64,000 bases of DNA from Chryseobacterium rhizosphaerae (GTDB lineage Bacteria > Bacteroidota > Bacteroidia > Flavobacteriales > Weeksellaceae), in the NCBI RefSeq assembly GCF_003385455.1, contig NZ_QNUF01000002.1, positions 248,001 through 312,000 on the forward strand, given 5' to 3'. A program made the translations under genes and the position numbers. Under the pieces are notes generated by a model. It did no database searches, had not been told where the DNA came from, and was given only the letters and a program-made list of their open reading frames with translations. Position 1 is the stretch's first letter. Each line of letters opens with the position of its first letter. Positions 44,603 through 53,209 of the stretch are shown here, one piece after another.

Positions 44603-46133
44603 CATTCCAGAACTCCCTGTCCAAACTTCTGTATTGTATAGCTTCGGAAATATGATAAGACAGGATTTTCTCAGCTTCTTCAAGATCGGCTATGGTTCGT
44701 GCTACTTTCAGGATTCTGTCATATGCTCTGGCGGAGAGATTTAATTTTTCCATAGCTAATTTGATAAGGCTGAAAGAGGCTTCGTCTAATTCACAGAATG
44801 CTTCAATTTCTTTAGGACCTATCTGTGCATTACAGCTGATATTCAGGTTTTCATACCTTTTATTCTGAATATTCCTTGCCTTTACTACCCGATCTCTTAT
44901 CTCTTTGCTTTTTTCGCCCTTCCTTTTTTCGGAAAGTTGCTCGAATTCCACCTTCTGCACTTCTATATGGATATCAATTCTGTCTAAAAGCGGTCCGGAA
45001 AGTTTATTCATATACCGCTGCATTTCATAAACAGAAGATGTATTACTGGGGTCATCCGGAAAGAAGCCACTTGGGCTGGGATTCATTGAGGCAACCAGCA
45101 TAAAACTTGCGGGATAATTGACCGTAAATCTGGCTCTTGAGATGGTGACCTCACGATCTTCCAATGGCTGTCTCATCACTTCCAGCACGGTCCGCTTAAA
45201 TTCCGGCATTTCATCAAGAAATAATACTCCATTATGGGCAAGAGAAATTTCTCCCGGCTGAGGGTAGCTTCCTCCTCCCACCAAAGCAACATCAGAAATC
45301 GTGTGGTGTGGAGATCTGAAGGGGCGGACAGTCATTAATGAAGCTTCGGTTCCTATTTTTCCTGCTACAGAATGAATCTTTGTGGTTTCCAATGCTTCTT
45401 TCAAGGTCAACGGAGGCAAAATACTGGGAACTCTTTTAGCCAGCATGGTTTTTCCACTTCCCGGAGGACCGATAATAATGATGTTATGCCCTCCTGCTGC
45501 GGCAACTTCCATAGCTCTTTTTGCGGCTTCCTGTCCCTTTACTTCAGAAAAATCAAAAGGGAAATCATTGATTTTATCCTGAAATTCTTTTTGGGTATCT
45601 AATGTCAATTTTTTAAGAGCCTTTCCCTCATTAAAAAAGTCAATGACTTCTTTGATATTTTCCACTCCATATACCTCCAGGTCATTAACAATTGCTGCCT
45701 CGCGGGCATTCTGAACCGGAAGAATAATCCCTTTAAAGCCTTCTTCTCTGGCCTGGATCGCAATAGGAAGAACTCCTTTTATCGGCTGAAGGCTTCCGTC
45801 TAAAGAAAGCTCGCCCATAATGATGTAATGCTGGATTTCTTCAGCCAGAATCTGATCGGAAGCCGCCAAAATACCAAGAGCAATGCTCAGATCATAAGCA
45901 GATCCCTCTTTCCTGAGATCCGCAGGCGCCATATTAATTGTAATTTTCTTTCCGGGGATTTTGTAGCCCACATTTTTAAGGGCCGCAGATATCCTGTAGC
46001 TGCTTTCTTTGATCGCATTATCGGGAAGACCTACCAGATGATATCCCACTCCTCCCGTATCTACATTCACTTCAATAGTAATCGTCTGGGCAGCAACTCC
46101 GTGAATGGCACTTCCATAAATTTTTATCAGCAT
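44598..46133 (-). CDS. comM: YifB/ComM family Mg-chelatase-like AAA+ ATPase
   Basis: The protein has 511 residues. The N-terminal ChlI-type domain (VNVDTGGVGYHLVGLPDNAI) precedes the AAA+ core with Walker A GPPGSGKTMLAKR, Walker B GVLFLDEMPEF and an arginine-rich SRARFTVNYPASFMLVASMN region. The C-terminal Mg-chelatase domain has LSARAYDRILKVARTIADLE. ComM is a hexameric helicase that drives branch migration of DNA taken up in natural transformation. Together with dprA in this window it fits a naturally competent lineage. Confidence 0.94.
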   Translation of the reverse strand: MLIKIYGSAIHGVAAQTITIEVNVDTGGVGYHLVGLPDNAIKESSYRISAALKNVGYKIPGKKITINMAPADLRKEGSAYDLSIALGILAASDQILAEEIQHYIIMGELSLDGSLQPIKGVLPIAIQAREEGFKGIILPVQNAREAAIVNDLEVYGVENIKEVIDFFNEGKALKKLTLDTQKEFQDKINDFPFDFSEVKGQEAAKRAMEVAAAGGHNIIIIGPPGSGKTMLAKRVPSILPPLTLKEALETTKIHSVAGKIGTEASLMTVRPFRSPHHTISDVALVGGGSYPQPGEISLAHNGVLFLDEMPEFKRTVLEVMRQPLEDREVTISRARFTVNYPASFMLVASMNPSPSGFFPDDPSNTSSVYEMQRYMNKLSGPLLDRIDIHIEVQKVEFEQLSEKRKGEKSKEIRDRVVKARNIQNKRYENLNISCNAQIGPKEIEAFCELDEASFSLIKLAMEKLNLSARAYDRILKVARTIADLEEAEKILSYHISEAIQYRSLDREFWNG

Positions 46134-46284
46134 GGGTGTGTTTTTTCAAGTAAATATAACCAATAAGCTATTTTAGAAAATTGAATTTTGCCTTGATAAT
46201 ATTCTATAAAAAACAGGGATAACTAAAAACATATCAACGAAATATGCTCTCAGAATAGTATTGAGATGAGTATGAAATACAATT

Positions 46285-46638
46285 TTATTCTGTCAATCTA
46301 TTCTGACCTCCCCAATAACAAAGCTGGCGCAATAAAGGAATTAACGAATCGGCCTTTTGTGTAAAGGAGTATTTAATTCCTTTCGGTATGGTTTCAGAAA
46401 TTTCAGCTTTCTCAATAATCCCCTCCTTCTCTAACATTTTTAATTGTCTGCCCAGAACCTGGTCAGAGATATTTTCCAAATCGTTTTTTATCAGACTAAA
46501 CCGGTTGTTTCCATGGGCAATAGAAAAAATAATCTGCGATTTCCATCGACCGCTAATTAACTGAAGGACATAATTAAAATCACAGGTATTTAGCAGGTAT
46601 TGGCTATTTATGCTATTTGTCGAATTTTCCTTTTTCAT
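46285..46638 (-). CDS. HxlR-family winged-helix regulator
   Basis: The protein has 117 residues. The HxlR fold is shown by NYVLQLISGRWKSQIIFSIA, RFSLIKNDLENISDQVLGRQ, LKMLEKEGIIEKAEISE and KYSFTQKADSLIPLL. One Cys near residue 19 (NTCDF) matches the redox- or aldehyde-sensing Cys seen in many HxlR proteins; a second lies near the C-terminus. It is divergent from the EamA exporter and probably controls it through the palindrome between them. Confidence 0.92.
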   Translation of the reverse strand: MKKENSTNSINSQYLLNTCDFNYVLQLISGRWKSQIIFSIAHGNNRFSLIKNDLENISDQVLGRQLKMLEKEGIIEKAEISETIPKGIKYSFTQKADSLIPLLRQLCYWGGQNRLTE

Positions 46639-46661
46639 TCTACTAACAATTTTGTTCGTTA

Positions 46662-46692
46662 TTGCCCATTGTTAATCATTGTAGCAACTTTG
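46662..46692 (+). promoter_or_regulatory. Promoter of the EamA exporter gene
   Basis: TTG at 46662-46664, 20 bases, then CAACTTTG at 46685-46692, one mismatch from TAnnTTTG. The -7 element lies inside the operator palindrome. Confidence 0.5.
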
Positions 46693-46702
46693 ATACAAAG
46701 TT
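46686..46702. promoter_or_regulatory. Palindromic operator between hxlR-type gene and exporter
   Basis: AACTTTG-ATA-CAAAGTT is a perfect 17-base palindrome. It covers the -7 element of the exporter and, on the other strand, TAACTTTG (46703-46696), a match to TAnnTTTG for the regulator gene. This position suits a dimeric HxlR repressor acting on both genes. Confidence 0.6.
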
Positions 46703-46709
46703 ATAAATA

Positions 46710-47561
46710 ATGATAAAAAAAATAAATCAGCATTCACTAGGTATTTATCTGGTCATTTTAGCGATGGCCTGTGTGCAGTCAGGAACTGCAATAGCCAAAT
46801 TTTTATTCCCTGTTTTGGGTCCTGCCGGAACTGTAAGCTTAAGATTGGGAATCGCATCGCTATTGCTCTTGATCATTTTTAAAGTAAAAATAGTTGGCAG
46901 AAACAGATTTGACTATGCCTGGTGTTTATTATACGGACTTTGTTTGGCAGGAATGAATTTGTCTTTCTATTATGCCATTAAATTCATTCCGATGGCATTA
47001 GGAACTACTATAGAATTTACAGGTCCCTTAGCCTTAGCGATCATTCTATCAAGAAAATACCAGGATTTTATTTGGGCGGGTCTTGCGGGTTTAGGCATTG
47101 CTTTAATTACTCCCTGGAGCAATACAAATGGTATTCATCTAGGAGGTATAGCACTTGCAGCCTTAGCGGGCACATTTTGGGTAGGATATATTCTATGTGG
47201 AAAGCTGGTGTCCCAAAAAATGAAATCTATTGATGCCGTTGCTTTAGGGATGGGGTTTGCATTTTTACTGGTATTACCATTTGGGTTAAATGATGGTTTT
47301 GTTGAAAAATTAAATATCAAATGGTTATTATTGGGGGTATGTGTCGCTTTATTATCCAGTGCAATTCCTTTTAGTTTGGATATGAGGGCTTTCAAAAACT
47401 TATCTTCAAAAACCTACAGCATCCTTATGAGCCTTCATCCGGCTCTGGCAGCACTATCAGGGTTTATATTCCTGGGAGAGCGTTTAAATCTAATTCAAAC
47501 ATTAGCTGTACTCTCCGTAATTATAGCAAGTATAGGATCCGCAATTACCTCTAAAAAATAG
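46710..47561 (+). CDS. EamA/DMT family exporter (RhtA-like)
   Basis: The protein has 283 residues with ten predicted membrane helices in two EamA repeats. Typical segments are SGTAIAKFLFPVLGPAGTVS, MALGTTIEFTGPLALAIILS and SLHPALAALSGFIFLGERLN. This pattern resembles RhtA, the threonine/homoserine exporter, but substrates of DMT exporters cannot be read from sequence. The divergent HxlR regulator suggests induction by a toxic metabolite. Confidence 0.9.
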   Translation: MIKKINQHSLGIYLVILAMACVQSGTAIAKFLFPVLGPAGTVSLRLGIASLLLLIIFKVKIVGRNRFDYAWCLLYGLCLAGMNLSFYYAIKFIPMALGTTIEFTGPLALAIILSRKYQDFIWAGLAGLGIALITPWSNTNGIHLGGIALAALAGTFWVGYILCGKLVSQKMKSIDAVALGMGFAFLLVLPFGLNDGFVEKLNIKWLLLGVCVALLSSAIPFSLDMRAFKNLSSKTYSILMSLHPALAALSGFIFLGERLNLIQTLAVLSVIIASIGSAITSKK

Positions 47562-47594
47562 CTGTTATAATCATTCCTTATCATAAGCTGATCG

Positions 47595-48725
47595 CTATTC
47601 TATATTCAGCCGGTTATAATTTTGTAAGGCATCAATAAGTAAATCATGGGGCAGTGCAACAGCTGTATTACCATTTACCCCTTCCATTGTTCTCGCAGCT
47701 ACCATAGCATTAATTATAGATTCTTCAACGACCTGAGCTGTTGCTTCGAAGAGCGGTGTCATCTGATCATTCGAAATCGTTTCTACCTGTGTATTTTCAT
47801 TTCGGTTAAAAGCATCTTTGTTGGCAGTAGAAAATGCCAGGAATATTTCCCCGGAGCCATTTGCCCCACGCCCTCCGACCATTCCTATGCCTATCGTTAC
47901 TCTTTGGGCAATTCTTTTTAACTGATGAGGTAAAAGTGGTGCATCTGTAGCTATTACAACGATAATGGAGCCATCTCCTTCCTGTCTTCTTGATGTAGGC
48001 GGTCCATTAAAGATAGAGCTTTCAAAATCCTTAAGCTCCATCCCTATAGGAACTCCGGCGATCGTAAGATTCTTTTTAATCCCAAAATTAGATTGTACAA
48101 GAGCTCCCACAGTATAGGAAGTGTCTTTTATCCGGGCTATTCTTGACGAAGTTCCCGTTCCCCCTTTGAATCCGAAGCTCATCATTCCTGTTCCGCCACC
48201 CACATTTCCCTCTTCCAAAACTCCGGAAGAAGCATTGTTAATGGCCTCCAACACATGTTTTTCTTTTACATGAAATCCATATATATCATTGAGGAATCCA
48301 TCGAAAGTTTCTCCAACAACAGGATAGGTATACCACCAGTCATCTGTCTTATACCAATTGATATCTACATACCATTTTAAAACACTGTCTAAAACAGTCC
48401 CCACACTATTGGTATTGGTAAGCATGATAGGAGATTCTAAAAAACCAGATTCTGTAATCCAGGTTGTCCCCGTCATTTCACCATTCCCATTCAGGCTATA
48501 CCAATTTGCGTAAACAGGGCTGAATTTCTTTTCTTTTCCTACCGGAAATATTGCCGTCACACCCGTTCTTATTTTTATGGGATTCTTGCTGGCTGAGAAA
48601 CTGATGTCATCAGAAATAATAGTACTGTACCCTACTTCCACACCTTTAACATCCGTTATTGAATTATATTCTCCCGGAATTCCCTCAAATAGAATTCCTA
48701 AATCTCTTGCTCTTAATTTTTTCAT
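47595..48725 (-). CDS. P1 family peptidase (DmpA/BapA-type aminopeptidase)
   Basis: The protein has 376 residues, cytoplasmic by appearance (no signal peptide). The family self-cleaves before a Ser that becomes the N-terminal nucleophile; here the site is Gly252-Ser253 in EGDGSIIVVIATDAPL. Other landmarks are ITDVKGVEVGYSTI, NTNSVGTVLDSVL, VGGGTGMMSFGFKGGTGTSS and GANGSGEIFLAFST. Members cut N-terminal D-Ala, beta-amino acids or L-amino acids from peptides; the substrate here is unknown. A -7 motif (TAAATTTG, 48741-48734 on this strand) lies only 8 bases before the ATG. Confidence 0.92.
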   Translation of the reverse strand: MKKLRARDLGILFEGIPGEYNSITDVKGVEVGYSTIISDDISFSASKNPIKIRTGVTAIFPVGKEKKFSPVYANWYSLNGNGEMTGTTWITESGFLESPIMLTNTNSVGTVLDSVLKWYVDINWYKTDDWWYTYPVVGETFDGFLNDIYGFHVKEKHVLEAINNASSGVLEEGNVGGGTGMMSFGFKGGTGTSSRIARIKDTSYTVGALVQSNFGIKKNLTIAGVPIGMELKDFESSIFNGPPTSRRQEGDGSIIVVIATDAPLLPHQLKRIAQRVTIGIGMVGGRGANGSGEIFLAFSTANKDAFNRNENTQVETISNDQMTPLFEATAQVVEESIINAMVAARTMEGVNGNTAVALPHDLLIDALQNYNRLNIE

Positions 48726-48937
48726 CGCTAAGTCAAATTTAGATCAATCAAAATTCCATAAGTATTTTATCATTTACAATAACGAACTAAATTGTGAGTA
48801 CAATGAAACAGGTTGATCTGTAGTTTATTATTCTGGAATATACTTTGCGGCTGGCATTACAATGCCGCATAGCCAAAAAATGCAAGAAGTGCGGTCCCTA
48901 TTATCCCGGAGAACAGAAATGAAAAGAGTTTGAAATT
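48726..48937. other. Non-coding stretch upstream of the P1 peptidase gene
   Basis: There is no convincing gene. A 25-codon frame (ATG 48862) and a 20-codon frame ending KKCGPYYPGEQK are both too short and lack support. A small hairpin GGCATTACAATGCC lies at about 48853-48866. Confidence 0.4.
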
Positions 48938-49159
48938 ATTTTTTGATTAAAAAGATGAACGCAAAGCTTATGAATAATTCCGCTTTATTTTAAATGGGCA
49001 AAGTGATGCGACTTTGTCGCTGATGAAGATGTATCCATAGGCTTCGACGAATCAACTTCGTTGATTCTATCCTTTGCTCTCTGAAAATATGGATCATGAA
49101 GCTAGAGCTTTGCGTTAGAAAAACACATCATCAGTACATGACCTTTTTAATCAAAAAAT
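48938..49159. repeat. Nested palindromic element, MITE-like
   Basis: The outer arms (48938-48954 and 49143-49159) are perfect 17-base reverse complements, starting ATTTTTTGATTAAAAAG. A second pair, AACGCAAAGCT (48958-48968) and AGCTTTGCGTT (49106-49116), is also perfect. A central hairpin GAATCAAC-TTC-GTTGATTC lies at 49049-49067. About 220 bases, no open frame. It resembles a palindromic dispersed repeat or a non-autonomous transposon remnant. It could equally be a structured RNA. Confidence 0.55.
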
Positions 49160-49304
49160 CCTTAAAGAATATGATTTGGAATAAGAAAAAACATTGTTCC
49201 CTCAGAGAAAATAGTAGCAGAACTCAACACAGGTAAGAGTTTGTAATGATGGATATATGAACAAATATAATGCCTTCCCGTGTATTGCTGTAGATTGTAT
49301 GATC

Positions 49305-49339
49305 GCTAAAAAAAATCGGTACAAATAAATTGTACCGAT
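49305..49339 (-). terminator. Terminator of the sigma/anti-sigma/T9SS unit
   Basis: On the minus strand ATCGGTACAA pairs with TTGTACCGAT (10 bp, 5-base loop) and is followed by eight T residues. The stretch between this and the nested palindrome (49160-49304) shows nothing recognisable. Confidence 0.85.
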
Positions 49340-49378
49340 CCTCCACTTTAAAACTAACAAAAAAGATTATTTAATCTT

Positions 49379-50341
49379 CTACTTTTTTATGAATTTATTT
49401 TTATAAACGTTGCCGTTTGAACCTTTAGAAACAATAATATAGTTACCTGGAACAAGATGACTTACATCAATGGCCTGGTTGTACTTGTGATCGTTTTTCT
49501 GCAACACTAGTTTTCCGGACATATCTATAATTGTAACTTCCTTATAAACTTTATCAGATTCTTTTCCGATATAAAGGAACTGAGCTGTAGGATTCGGATA
49601 AATTTTCAGGTTATTATCTTTCTGCTTTGTTTCTCCTGTTCCTAAATTTTCGCAGAATTCCCAGTTTCCGAAATTCAGCTGTACGAATGAAAAAGGATCC
49701 AGCATTTCACATTGGTCCGGGCAGTACTCAGTACAGGCATAGAATCCATATTTTCCGGTTTCTGTAGCGGTAAAAGAATCTCCATTCACTCCAGCGATGA
49801 TACAAGGGTCTCCCGCAACCGGAGGATTGCTGCCTGGAACGCATTTAAACCAGGTATGATTGCCATATACAACAGGAAATATATCATCAAACTTTACAGA
49901 AGCTCCATTACATACATTCACTACTCCAAGATCCACTTCCTCATAAGTTCCAGGTGTATAGGTAGACATCATCGCCGGAAGCCCATACACAAATCCATCT
50001 GCCATAATTGCAGGGCTTTCCGCAGTACAGTCTCCCTGTGTAACGGCTACTTTAAAATAATACAGCTGATCATTTCCATTAATCGTGAGCTGCTGTGATG
50101 TGGCTCCGGGAATTGCTACCCACGGATTATTATTGGGAGTCTGCCACGTCCATGCCTGCTTATACCACTGGTAACTGCCAAATGCCTGTGTAGATAGTAT
50201 TTCATCTTCCACATTACAGAATAAAATCTTGTCCGGAAATTTTACTCCAAGCCTGGGGCTGGTAATGGTAGGATTACATTGTGCTTTGATACTCAGCACA
50301 CTGAATACTAAAAATGTTAAAAAAATTAGTCTTGTTTTCAT
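49379..50341 (-). CDS. T9SS type A sorting-domain secreted protein
   Basis: The protein has 320 residues with a signal peptide (MKTRLIFLTFLVFSVLSIKAQ). Two Ig/PKD-like segments are suggested by YQWYKQAWTWQTPNNNPW with TSQQLTINGNDQLYYFKV, and NHTWFKCVPGSNPPVAG with FTATETGKYGFYACTEYC. The Cys content is high. The C-terminal ~75 residues are a sorting domain (LKIYPNPTAQFLYIGK to NVYKNKFIKK). It is the last gene of the sigma unit, 45 bases after the barrel gene, so the sigma factor may control its own secreted output. Confidence 0.88.
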   Translation of the reverse strand: MKTRLIFLTFLVFSVLSIKAQCNPTITSPRLGVKFPDKILFCNVEDEILSTQAFGSYQWYKQAWTWQTPNNNPWVAIPGATSQQLTINGNDQLYYFKVAVTQGDCTAESPAIMADGFVYGLPAMMSTYTPGTYEEVDLGVVNVCNGASVKFDDIFPVVYGNHTWFKCVPGSNPPVAGDPCIIAGVNGDSFTATETGKYGFYACTEYCPDQCEMLDPFSFVQLNFGNWEFCENLGTGETKQKDNNLKIYPNPTAQFLYIGKESDKVYKEVTIIDMSGKLVLQKNDHKYNQAIDVSHLVPGNYIIVSKGSNGNVYKNKFIKK

Positions 50342-50386
50342 ATTTATACATTTAATGTGAGTGTAGGTGTGATCAATAATTTATAT

Positions 50387-51760
50387 TCAATCGAGCAGCA
50401 ATCTGATCCCGAACTTTACATTAAACTGTAAAGGTTTCTCTTTATAGACCGTATTCAGCGCGTTATTTTCTTTGAAATGATATCCAATTCCGGGTTCTGC
50501 ATACACTCCGAATCTGTCAATGACTTTCAGCTGAAGTCCAACCGCTGTATTTACTGAAAACTGCAGGGATTTATTATCCAGGCTTTCTTTTGTCGTCTCC
50601 TTTATTTCGTCATCTACTACATAGTTCGTGGTAAGATTTCCCCCAACAGGTTTTTCTACGAGTGCCCCTCCTGTAACATATCCTGTAAACCTTCCTTTCT
50701 GAACTACGTTATAATTAACCTGAACAGGAATTCCTATATAATGGACCGTCTGCACTCCCTTTATATAATTGGTATGGCTTCCGGAATGAAGTTCCGATGT
50801 CAGTTTCGTATAATTCAGTCCTGTCCCGATTCCCCATCTTTTCCCTAAATTATAATAAAGGGACAGCCCCAGAGTAACCGGTATTTTATGACGGATCTTC
50901 GCTTCCACAGGCTGGCTTTGGTTGGCCAGCAATACTTCGGTAAGCGGGTTATCATCATAGGTGGAAGTAGTCCACACCTGTTCAATATTCATCGGTTTTC
51001 CACTCATAGAAGCATACCCCGGAAACTGTTGTTCTGCAACATTTAATGATGCGTTTCCTGTGAGCATACTCAACATCCAGGATTTCTCAGGCTTAGATTT
51101 TTTGTTTTCAGCATATTTTTCCTTCTTCTTTTCCGGTGTAAAAAGAGCTTCCTCAGCTTCCTTCCTTTTCATTGGCTCATCTTCGGCCTTCTCAACTAAA
51201 AGAGGCTTTTGAGAAATTTCAGTCTCTTGCCGGGCCTCTACTTTTGTTTCCGGAACTGCGGCTATATCCTGAACGACCTCTGCATCATTCTTTGTTTCCT
51301 TACTGAAAAGCTGTATATCATTTATTTTTCTTAACGTTCTTTCTATTGTTGTTTCTGCCAATGAAGCCCCGGTACTCATCTGATCTTCAGCAGCAGAGCT
51401 GCCCCGGTCTTTCGGGTTTTCTATCCCTATATTCTTTTTTACCTTTTCTTTAAGGCCATCTGCATTCTGTGAAATGGTTTCAGGTCTATCTGTATGAGAG
51501 TCAATCTGCAGTACAAAAAACAGCAATACGGCGGCAGCGGCGGCACCACCAATACGGTAAAATAAACGCTTGTCGACTACTTTATGGCCATTATTATTTC
51601 CTATCTCATGTTGTTCTTCCGGAATAAAACCGGTAATCATCTTATCTTTATCTTCTTCAGAGAATAATTCATCTCTGATGTCATCCCACAATCCTTCCGG
51701 AACATCCTCTTCATGGTCGTCCATTCTGCTTCGCAGGTTATTTAACCATTCATTATTCAT
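50387..51760 (-). CDS. Anti-sigma-like protein fused to a C-terminal outer-membrane beta-barrel
   Basis: The protein has 457 residues. The N-terminal ~64 residues are acidic (MDDHEEDVPEGLWDDIRDEL) as in cytoplasmic anti-sigma domains. One membrane helix follows at ~66-85 (FYRIGGAAAAAVLLFFVLQI). Residues ~90-240 form a charged, low-complexity spacer. From ~275 to the end, alternating strands (TLGLSLYYNLGKRWGIGTGL to FNVKFGIRLLLD) look like an OmpA/PorT-type beta-barrel. Its start overlaps the sigma gene by 8 bases. One chain could link outer and inner membranes. Confidence 0.82.
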   Translation of the reverse strand: MNNEWLNNLRSRMDDHEEDVPEGLWDDIRDELFSEEDKDKMITGFIPEEQHEIGNNNGHKVVDKRLFYRIGGAAAAAVLLFFVLQIDSHTDRPETISQNADGLKEKVKKNIGIENPKDRGSSAAEDQMSTGASLAETTIERTLRKINDIQLFSKETKNDAEVVQDIAAVPETKVEARQETEISQKPLLVEKAEDEPMKRKEAEEALFTPEKKKEKYAENKKSKPEKSWMLSMLTGNASLNVAEQQFPGYASMSGKPMNIEQVWTTSTYDDNPLTEVLLANQSQPVEAKIRHKIPVTLGLSLYYNLGKRWGIGTGLNYTKLTSELHSGSHTNYIKGVQTVHYIGIPVQVNYNVVQKGRFTGYVTGGALVEKPVGGNLTTNYVVDDEIKETTKESLDNKSLQFSVNTAVGLQLKVIDRFGVYAEPGIGYHFKENNALNTVYKEKPLQFNVKFGIRLLLD

Positions 51761-52319
51761 ATTGTGCTTTTTTTGACATTTTAAACTCCTTTATTTTCTG
51801 AACAAGCAATCCTTTTGCCCGATGAAACTGTGAAGCAGAAGAATTCTCTGCAATTCCCAAAAGCCCGGAGATTTCTTTATGGCTTTTTGTTTCAAATACA
51901 TACAGGTTAAATACCGTTCTATATCCATCCGGAAGCGACTGTATCATTTCCATAATCACAGCTTTTGGAATTTCCTCAAAATCAGGTTCTTCATCATTAG
52001 GAAGATCCGGGAGATCCTCTATTTCCACTGTTGATTTTGTATCTGTATTCTGCTTAATATGCTTTAAAGATTCATTGACCACAATCCGGGTCATCCATGC
52101 TTTTAAAGAACCGTTTCCCCTGTATTCAAAAGAGTCTATTGAACGAAACATTTTGATAAAACTGTTCTGCAGCACATCATGAACATCCTCCTTTTCAGTC
52201 AGATAACGGGAACAGATATAGGTCAGATTACCGGAGTAGGCTCCGAAAAGCTCTTTCCATGCGGCTTCCTCCTTCATAAGAAGGTGTTTTACCAAAATCT
52301 GTTCTTTATTTTCCTCCAT
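51753..52319 (-). CDS. ECF-type RNA polymerase sigma factor
   Basis: The protein has 188 residues. Region 2 shows YICSRYLTEKEDVHDVLQNS then FIKMFRSIDSFEYRGNGSLK, with the AWMTRIVVNESLKHIKQ end. Region 4 shows IQSLPDGYRTVFNLYVFETK then SHKEISGLLGIAENSSASQF. It overlaps the anti-sigma/barrel gene, the usual arrangement for an ECF sigma factor and its inhibitor. It is transcribed from a consensus vegetative promoter at 52364-52393. Confidence 0.93.
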   Translation of the reverse strand: MEENKEQILVKHLLMKEEAAWKELFGAYSGNLTYICSRYLTEKEDVHDVLQNSFIKMFRSIDSFEYRGNGSLKAWMTRIVVNESLKHIKQNTDTKSTVEIEDLPDLPNDEEPDFEEIPKAVIMEMIQSLPDGYRTVFNLYVFETKSHKEISGLLGIAENSSASQFHRAKGLLVQKIKEFKMSKKAQYE

Positions 52320-52363
52320 GTAGAGCTACCGTATCCGATTGAATATTGATTAAAATTTTTAAG

Positions 52364-52393
52364 CAAAAATAGATTGCATCATATAAAACACAA
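52364..52393 (-). promoter_or_regulatory. Promoter of the sigma unit
   Basis: On the minus strand TTG (52393-52391), 19 bases, then TATTTTTG (52371-52364). Both elements fit the consensus at ideal spacing. Confidence 0.65.
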
Positions 52394-52417
52394 TCCATTT
52401 TTGGTAATATTTATTAT

Positions 52418-52996
52418 TTAGTTCTTTATACAGAGTGGAAAATTATAATTGATTGTTTCAAAAGGATCTAATATGACCCCGTCTACAGTAATCTTTTCCG
52501 CAGCCAAAGCATATCTTAATGAGTGATCCATTCCTACAAAAAATCCTTTCTGCTTGGCAGTCAAAACAACTGTTGTATTCTTATTTACACCATCTACCGG
52601 AATTTTAAATTCCAATACCTTAGGTGTAAAAACCAACTCTATAACATTATTTGCCGTATTTACCGTTGCCGTATACTGCAGATCATATTTCACTTTTCCG
52701 ATTGCGTTGAGAGCCGTTTCTGCTTTCGCCGGGTCTTTCACTACAGACTTTACAATTTCTTTGATAGGAAATTCAGCAAATGAGATGGTATCTTTTTTTA
52801 CTTTAAAATCTACTATTTTCTCTGTTCTGGAATTGCCCTGTACTGTGATCAATCTTCCTTTATAATTCCCTTTAAGGTCTTCCAACTTTACAGGAGGGAT
52901 CTCCGGACTATCATTATCAAGACATGAAAATAAAGTGAGGCCTGCCAATACAACTAAAACAGCCATAAAAATTTTGGGTACTGTAAATTTCTTCAT
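52418..52996 (-). CDS. DUF4840-like lipoprotein
   Basis: The protein has 192 residues. MKKFTVPKIFMAVLVVLAGLTLFSC is a lipoprotein signal with the lipidated Cys at residue 25. The mature part is beta-rich, with LKGNYKGRLITVQGN and a late VDGVILDPFETINYNFPLC that fit DUF4840, a Bacteroidota family of unknown function. The family name is a pattern-based guess. It stands alone upstream of the sigma operon, on the same strand. Confidence 0.75.
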   Translation of the reverse strand: MKKFTVPKIFMAVLVVLAGLTLFSCLDNDSPEIPPVKLEDLKGNYKGRLITVQGNSRTEKIVDFKVKKDTISFAEFPIKEIVKSVVKDPAKAETALNAIGKVKYDLQYTATVNTANNVIELVFTPKVLEFKIPVDGVNKNTTVVLTAKQKGFFVGMDHSLRYALAAEKITVDGVILDPFETINYNFPLCIKN

Positions 52997-53154
52997 TACA
53001 TTATTTTTTTACATTAAACATTTCTTATTCTGAGTACTCACTTATATAAACCCCATTCTTTTAAAATCTTGCACAGAATTTCAAAAAAAGAATAAATATT
53101 TTCATAAAATACTGATTAACAGGGTTAAATATTTACAATTACAGATTCTACAAA

Positions 53155-53183
53155 ACAAAAGGAAGCTATATGATATAGCTTCC
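53155..53183 (-). terminator. Terminator of the RND efflux operon
   Basis: On the minus strand GGAAGCTATA and TATAGCTTCC form a perfect 10-bp stem with a 3-base loop, followed by TTTTGTTTTG. Confidence 0.75.
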
Positions 53184-53209
53184 CATCTTATTGATCACTT
53201 ATTTACCTT

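Noticed and set aside
48840..48915. Tiny frames ending KKCGPYYPGEQK or RRTEMKRV, considered as bacteriocin-like peptides
   Set aside because: Too short, no plausible start or GG leader.
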